Assembly (NCBI GenBank): GCA_013153895.1
Contig: JAADDN010000069.1
Location: 1-8,029 of the forward strand
Length of the DNA: 8,029 nt
Reading direction: 5' to 3'
From: Thermoproteota archaeon
Lineage (GTDB): Archaea; Thermoproteota; Thermoprotei; Thermoproteales; Thermocladiaceae
Shown here: piece by piece, positions 4,802 through 8,029 of the stretch
Position numbering within the stretch: the stretch's first letter is position 1
How the letters are laid out: the number at the start of each line of letters is the position of its first letter
Program-made: the position numbers and the translations under genes
Notes under the pieces: generated by a model
What the model was told of the DNA's origin: nothing
The model's database searches: none
The model's input: the letters and a program-made list of their open reading frames with translations, nothing else

Positions 4802-6127
4802 GTGAGTAAGAGAGAGATCGCTACTAGGTTAATAAATGTTGAACTATTAAATGAAAATGCTAGGAAAGCACTGCAGGAAAATATTGAACAACTGTTACCA
4901 TATGTAACAACTATATTAGAAGCAGGTTATATCCCCGTTGGTGTACGTGTGCTCTTTCCTGGCGTGAATAAACCTGAGATCTATGCTCTAGTTCCAGTTC
5001 CTGCAGAAGAGGTTGACAATTATATTGATGAATGGGGAATTAATCCACCAACATTCTACAGCTTAGCCAAACTATATAAGAAATATGTAGAGGAGGGTAG
5101 ACATATCTTCCCTATTATAGAGCTGTTCAATCTTGTACCTGTACTACCATCTACCGTCGATATAGAGAAGGTCAAGGCTGAGATAGAGTCTAACATTGAG
5201 AAAGAATTGAAGAACCTGTTAACTAGCCTAGCCAAGCAGTATAATGTTACGGTAAGTAAATACTCCGCATCTAACCTAGTGCGAAACTATAGCTTCAGAA
5301 CATTTACACCAGTTATAGAGGTAGTAGAACTAGGTTACATACCACTTGTCCCATTATGGAACTATTTTAGATCCGACCTACTGCAACAGCCTATCATAGT
5401 CGAGTCTTTGAGACCTGAAGAATATGTGAGAAAGCATGTTCTATCTGTTCCATCGTTCTCAGAAACTGCAGAGAAAACATTAAGAAGAATTGTTACATGG
5501 ATCGCCAACAGGGTTAGACCAGTCTTCGAGATAGCTAGCATCTTCCTACCTAGAATCTCTCCCACGATTGATATTAGGAACATGAACTTTGCAAGAGTAA
5601 AAGTCAAGCATGGTAATCTGACTGGCTATTTAGGCTACAGCTTTGAGAAGCCTATCCTCTTCCTTAACCTATCACTAGCAGACCTATTTCACCCAACTAC
5701 TATACTCGTACCTTCAGGAGAAGAAAATAAGTTAAACATGTATAAACTATTAAGCTGGTTAGAGAGCCTAGAACTAACAGAACTGCTTTCAACACTTAAA
5801 GAAAAGATAAATAATAAGAGCATATATGTTGCTATTAGTGAGGAGCCAGAAGAGTATTATCCAGCAGTAAAGAAGTATAGTGGTAAGGTGCCTCTCATAG
5901 TTAAGCTGGTCATGAACAGTGAACTACGCTCGTTATTAAATAGAGCTAAGCCATATAATGCGTTTCTCATACTTCGATCACTATTGAACAAGATCGGTAG
6001 AGAAGCAGCAGCTTGCTATACAATGCAGCTCGAGGAGGAGGAGGATGCTCCTCTACGTCTCATATATGAGATAAGTAATAAGAAGCCTAGATTGGTAGGG
6101 GTAGAAAAGATAAACAATATATTATAG
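4802..6127 (+). CDS. Paralogue 2 of the two-module family (441 residues), clearest internal duplication
   Basis: Complete; GTG is the first possible start because an in-frame TAA sits at 4796-4798. Module 1 carries GYIPVGVRVLFP (42-53), VPVPAEE (64-70), NPPTF (81-85) and RHIFPIIELFNLVPVLPSTV (100-119). Module 2 repeats this order as GYIPLVP (178-184), RPEEY (204-208), VPSF (216-219) and RPVFEIASIFLP (239-250) followed by SPTIDI (253-258). Corresponding landmarks are offset by 134-137 residues. A C-terminal region follows: FHPTTILVP (296-304), a Leu-rich helical part, a strand PLIVKLV (364-370), a helix (388-400) and an acidic LEEEED (410-415). There is no signal peptide, membrane segment or recognised active-site motif; Cys is nearly absent (one, residue 405). 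It leads the rightward unit, with the 462-residue paralogue starting 18 bases after its stop. Function is unknown; a structural or binding role is as likely as an enzymatic one. Confidence 0.9.
   Translation: MSKREIATRLINVELLNENARKALQENIEQLLPYVTTILEAGYIPVGVRVLFPGVNKPEIYALVPVPAEEVDNYIDEWGINPPTFYSLAKLYKKYVEEGRHIFPIIELFNLVPVLPSTVDIEKVKAEIESNIEKELKNLLTSLAKQYNVTVSKYSASNLVRNYSFRTFTPVIEVVELGYIPLVPLWNYFRSDLLQQPIIVESLRPEEYVRKHVLSVPSFSETAEKTLRRIVTWIANRVRPVFEIASIFLPRISPTIDIRNMNFARVKVKHGNLTGYLGYSFEKPILFLNLSLADLFHPTTILVPSGEENKLNMYKLLSWLESLELTELLSTLKEKINNKSIYVAISEEPEEYYPAVKKYSGKVPLIVKLVMNSELRSLLNRAKPYNAFLILRSLLNKIGREAAACYTMQLEEEEDAPLRLIYEISNKKPRLVGVEKINNIL
4907..5578 (+). repeat. Protein-level tandem duplication inside paralogue 2
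   Basis: Residues about 36-122 (4907-5167) and 172-259 (5315-5578) carry the same four blocks in the same order. They are Gly-Tyr-Ile-Pro (42 and 178), Pro/x-Glu-Glu (69-70 and 206-207), Pro-Ser/Thr-Phe (83-85 and 217-219) and Thr-Val/Ile-Asp-Ile (118-121 and 255-258), with a Phe-rich strand before the last. The DNA has diverged too far for a nucleotide repeat to be visible, so the duplication is old. Confidence 0.6.
6117..6124 (+). promoter_or_regulatory. TATA-like box before paralogue 3, inside the end of paralogue 2
   Basis: ATATATTA overlaps the last codons of the 441-residue gene and is centred about 26 bases before the ATG at 6146. It could drive a separate leaderless transcript of the 462-residue paralogue in addition to read-through from upstream. 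AT-rich coding sequence makes chance matches likely. Confidence 0.4.
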
Positions 6128-6145
6128 CGTAAAGTTTAGCTAAAT

Positions 6146-7534
6146 ATGTCAAACATAGTTAAAGAACTTGTTAAGCTAGATCATCTCCCTCCTAGAATGC
6201 AGTCAAAAATATGGTACTATCTTAGCCTCAATCTGGAACATGTAAGCTTGATCAGCAGCTACCTGCTGGAGCTGGATTATAGACTATATTTCTTCCCTAT
6301 AAACTATGGTAAGAGACTAAACATGGATGAGATAGTTCTCCTGCTTGGTGTTCCTCTACCAGAGAAGACTGGTAATAGACTGGTTAAGAGTTTTAGAAGA
6401 AGACGTTTCCATCCTCGAGATATATTATTAATCTATGAGGAGCTTGCCAGGAGAGGTAGACCTCTGCTTCCCTGTCTCGAACCTATCTCTGGGAATCTAG
6501 TTTTTCCATTAGATATAGACTATTACGAGCTTCATAATCATACTATTAGCAGTATCGTAGACATGATCGACATAGGATTAAGATCAGTCTCAGATAATAC
6601 TGGGCTGAGAATAGAACTTTCACCTGTCTTCGACAGTCTAAGACTAGGTGATCTCTTACAGTTAGCATCATGTGGTGAGCTGCCTTCTATAGAGGTTGAG
6701 GCTATTGGTCATATACCTCTAGTTAACACTCTCGCTGTTAGAGATGTAGACTCATACTCAGGGATAATCTATATAGCATATAGCGGCAAGTTCAGACCCA
6801 TATATAGGATCAGTCTAGGAGAATATATTGAAATGCTTCTAGGAGCCAGACCTGTCCCATATAGGGTATATGCGGATCTAGCTGCGAGATATCTATCTGA
6901 CAGCTTTATCAGTATGGTTAGGGATCTGCTCTACCTCTTCCTACCGCTCTACTCACTTATAGATAAAATAGTAATATCATCCTTTAACAAATTTACAATC
7001 AATCTAAGACCCGTAATAGATAGGAGAGATACTATAGATATGCCTCAGATTAATGTTAAGTTGAATGGTCAAAATATTTATCATCCTGAGATCAATGTAG
7101 TATTTAACCCTTTCAGGCAGGGGACGCTCTATCCAACAGCTATATTCTATGGGGATTACAGATATAGTGACCTAATTAACCTGCTTCTCTTCATCTTTGC
7201 ATTAGGCTATGATGAATATCTTAGACAGTTCCTAGAGATGTATAAAACATTAAAGAAAGCTAACGCACGTATAGACTTAGGCGAAAACAATAATGCAGCA
7301 CCACTATGGAAGCGCTGTACTGGTAGACACAAGTTAATAATTGTAAGATACTGTAAAATATTGAACTTCTACCGCAGCAGGGAAAAGATCTTCAAATTTT
7401 ACTGGAACGTGGAAAAACTAGTAGATGACCTTAATAATCAAAATATTAAGTTAATAGAATGTAAATATGCCATATTTAAGAGAAAGCTTAGGATTATCAG
7501 AGAATATAGTCTAGACAACATTATCAGAATATAA
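6146..7534 (+). CDS. Paralogue 3 of the two-module family (462 residues), function unknown
   Basis: Complete, starting 18 bases after the 441-residue gene, so probably co-transcribed with it. Landmarks are: DYRLYFFPI (44-52) with GVPLPEK (68-74); RPLLPCLEPISGNLVFPLDI (105-124); LPSIEVEAIGHIPLV (179-193) with SLGEYIEMLLG (223-233); a second Phe/Leu block DLLYLFLPLYSLID (260-273); and HPEINVVF (313-320) with LYPTAIFYGDYRY (328-340) and a following helical region. The C-terminal domain begins with HKLIIVRY (395-402) and is markedly basic and Asn/Lys-rich (KRKLRIIRE at 445-453), unlike the acidic end of the 441-residue protein. GVPLPE and IEV-x3-GHIPL match the 466-residue paralogue more closely than the 441-residue one, so gene order does not follow similarity. 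There is no signal peptide, membrane segment or catalytic signature. Function is unknown. Confidence 0.88.
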   Translation: MSNIVKELVKLDHLPPRMQSKIWYYLSLNLEHVSLISSYLLELDYRLYFFPINYGKRLNMDEIVLLLGVPLPEKTGNRLVKSFRRRRFHPRDILLIYEELARRGRPLLPCLEPISGNLVFPLDIDYYELHNHTISSIVDMIDIGLRSVSDNTGLRIELSPVFDSLRLGDLLQLASCGELPSIEVEAIGHIPLVNTLAVRDVDSYSGIIYIAYSGKFRPIYRISLGEYIEMLLGARPVPYRVYADLAARYLSDSFISMVRDLLYLFLPLYSLIDKIVISSFNKFTINLRPVIDRRDTIDMPQINVKLNGQNIYHPEINVVFNPFRQGTLYPTAIFYGDYRYSDLINLLLFIFALGYDEYLRQFLEMYKTLKKANARIDLGENNNAAPLWKRCTGRHKLIIVRYCKILNFYRSREKIFKFYWNVEKLVDDLNNQNIKLIECKYAIFKRKLRIIREYSLDNIIRI

Positions 7535-7535
7535 G

Positions 7536-7545
7536 CTTAATTAAG
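7536..7545 (+). promoter_or_regulatory. TATA-like palindrome before paralogue 4
   Basis: CTTAATTAAG is a perfect 10-base palindrome directly after the stop of the 462-residue gene. It lies 22-31 bases before the GTG at 7567, the expected TATA position for a leaderless mRNA. It may give the fourth paralogue its own promoter. Confidence 0.4.
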
Positions 7546-7566
7546 TAGGTTCGAACATGACAACAC

Positions 7567-8029
7567 GTGTTGAAAAAGGATCTATGTAAGATACTGGATC
7601 TATCACTTTTAGAGGAACTTAACCTAGATGACACAGATCTAGACGTATTGATGAATCATCTTACCGAAAATATATATGAACTATTGAATTTGTATGACTA
7701 TTATTCTCCCTCTAGACTACTACTTGTTCCTGCGGCTATAGATAAGGCAGGTGATAACATTCTCATCTTTGTGAGTTCGAACGATAGATTCAGCGATATT
7801 ATTTTGGAAAATTATGCTTCTACATTACCATCATTTTCTGACATAGTTTTAGATTATCTAGACTATGTGAAATATAGCAAGAATCTGTTTCCATTGGTAG
7901 AATTATTCTCATTCTTACCTATTATTCCACTATCTCACTATACTGAACGAGACATTATGAACCTAATAACTGAGACGTATAGGGAGAGATCTTCTTCTCC
8001 TATTGATGTGAGTCTAAATATTACAGATC
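7567..8029 (+). CDS. Paralogue 4 of the two-module family, C-terminus cut by window edge
   Basis: A frame of 154 codons runs from GTG at 7567 off the right edge. An in-frame TGA at 7558-7560 makes GTG the first usable start; TTG at the next codon is an alternative. The ATG at 7557 is in another frame and stops after ten codons, so it is rejected. The visible part matches module 1 of the family: a strand SRLLLVPAAI (49-58), ILIFVSS (65-71), LPSFSDIVLDYLDYV (87-101), then KNLFPLVELFSFLPIIPLS (105-123). The last block corresponds to RHIFPIIELFNLVPVLPSTV of the 441-residue protein. The usual Gly-Tyr-Ile-Pro is replaced by Tyr-Tyr-Ser-Pro (45-48). It lies 32 bases after the 462-residue gene on the same strand. 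If full length it should run for roughly another 300 residues beyond the window. Confidence 0.8.
   Translation, partial: MLKKDLCKILDLSLLEELNLDDTDLDVLMNHLTENIYELLNLYDYYSPSRLLLVPAAIDKAGDNILIFVSSNDRFSDIILENYASTLPSFSDIVLDYLDYVKYSKNLFPLVELFSFLPIIPLSHYTERDIMNLITETYRERSSSPIDVSLNITD

Noticed and set aside
5362..5607. Minus-strand open frame of 81 codons
   Set aside because: It is antisense to the conserved second module of paralogue 2, whose sequence is supported by paralogue comparison.
7557..7589. ATG-initiated frame just before paralogue 4
   Set aside because: It stops after ten codons; the paralogue frame begins at the GTG at 7567.
1..8029. CRISPR array, tRNA or rRNA gene, insertion sequence, attachment site
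   Set aside because: No spaced direct repeats, cloverleaf with a conserved T-arm, rRNA-like GC-rich segment or transposase/integrase motif was seen on either strand; coding sequence accounts for nearly all of the window.

Overview
The window looks like part of an AT-rich genome or mobile element of a hyperthermophilic crenarchaeon (Thermoproteota). This is inferred from three things: arginine is written almost entirely with AGA/AGG, several starts are GTG, and most starts have a TATA-like box about 22-28 bases upstream instead of a Shine-Dalgarno site, as expected for leaderless archaeal mRNAs. The genus cannot be fixed. Coding density is very high: nine genes (two cut by the window edges), with no gap above about 90 bases. 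I saw no tRNA, rRNA, CRISPR array, transposase, integrase or recognisable metabolic gene, and none of the nine genes belongs to a family I can name with confidence.

Left part (1-1781). A minus-strand pair comprises a small all-helical protein (847-1221) followed 35 bases later by a multi-pass membrane protein that runs off the left edge (811 down to 1). Divergent to them is a 156-residue protein of unknown function (1311-1781). The 89-base gap between them holds a TATA box and a perfect 16-base inverted repeat that could be an operator.

Centre and right (1778-8029). Here lies a cluster of large, mutually related proteins that appear cytoplasmic. Three are complete (466, 441 and 462 residues) and a fourth is cut by the right edge. 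They share four landmark blocks in the same order: a Gly-Tyr/His-Ile-Pro block, a Pro-x-Glu-Glu block, a Phe-Pro-hydrophobic-Glu block, and a C-terminal His/Tyr-Pro-Thr block. Within the 441-residue member, the first half repeats at a constant offset of 134-137 residues, so the family was probably built by tandem duplication of a module of about 90-130 residues. The 335-residue protein (1778-2785, minus) appears to share only the C-terminal domain and is proposed as a distant member.

The cluster is split by a divergent promoter region (4715-4801). Leftward it reads into a short, alanine- and histidine-rich helical protein (4268-4714) and then the 466-residue paralogue. Rightward it reads into the 441-residue, 462-residue and edge-truncated paralogues. 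Tight spacing (18-32 bases) suggests co-transcription, although TATA-like boxes before individual paralogues suggest some also have their own promoters. No catalytic motif was recognised in the family, so its function is open. The dense, diverged, locally expanded paralogue array is the most unusual thing in the window.
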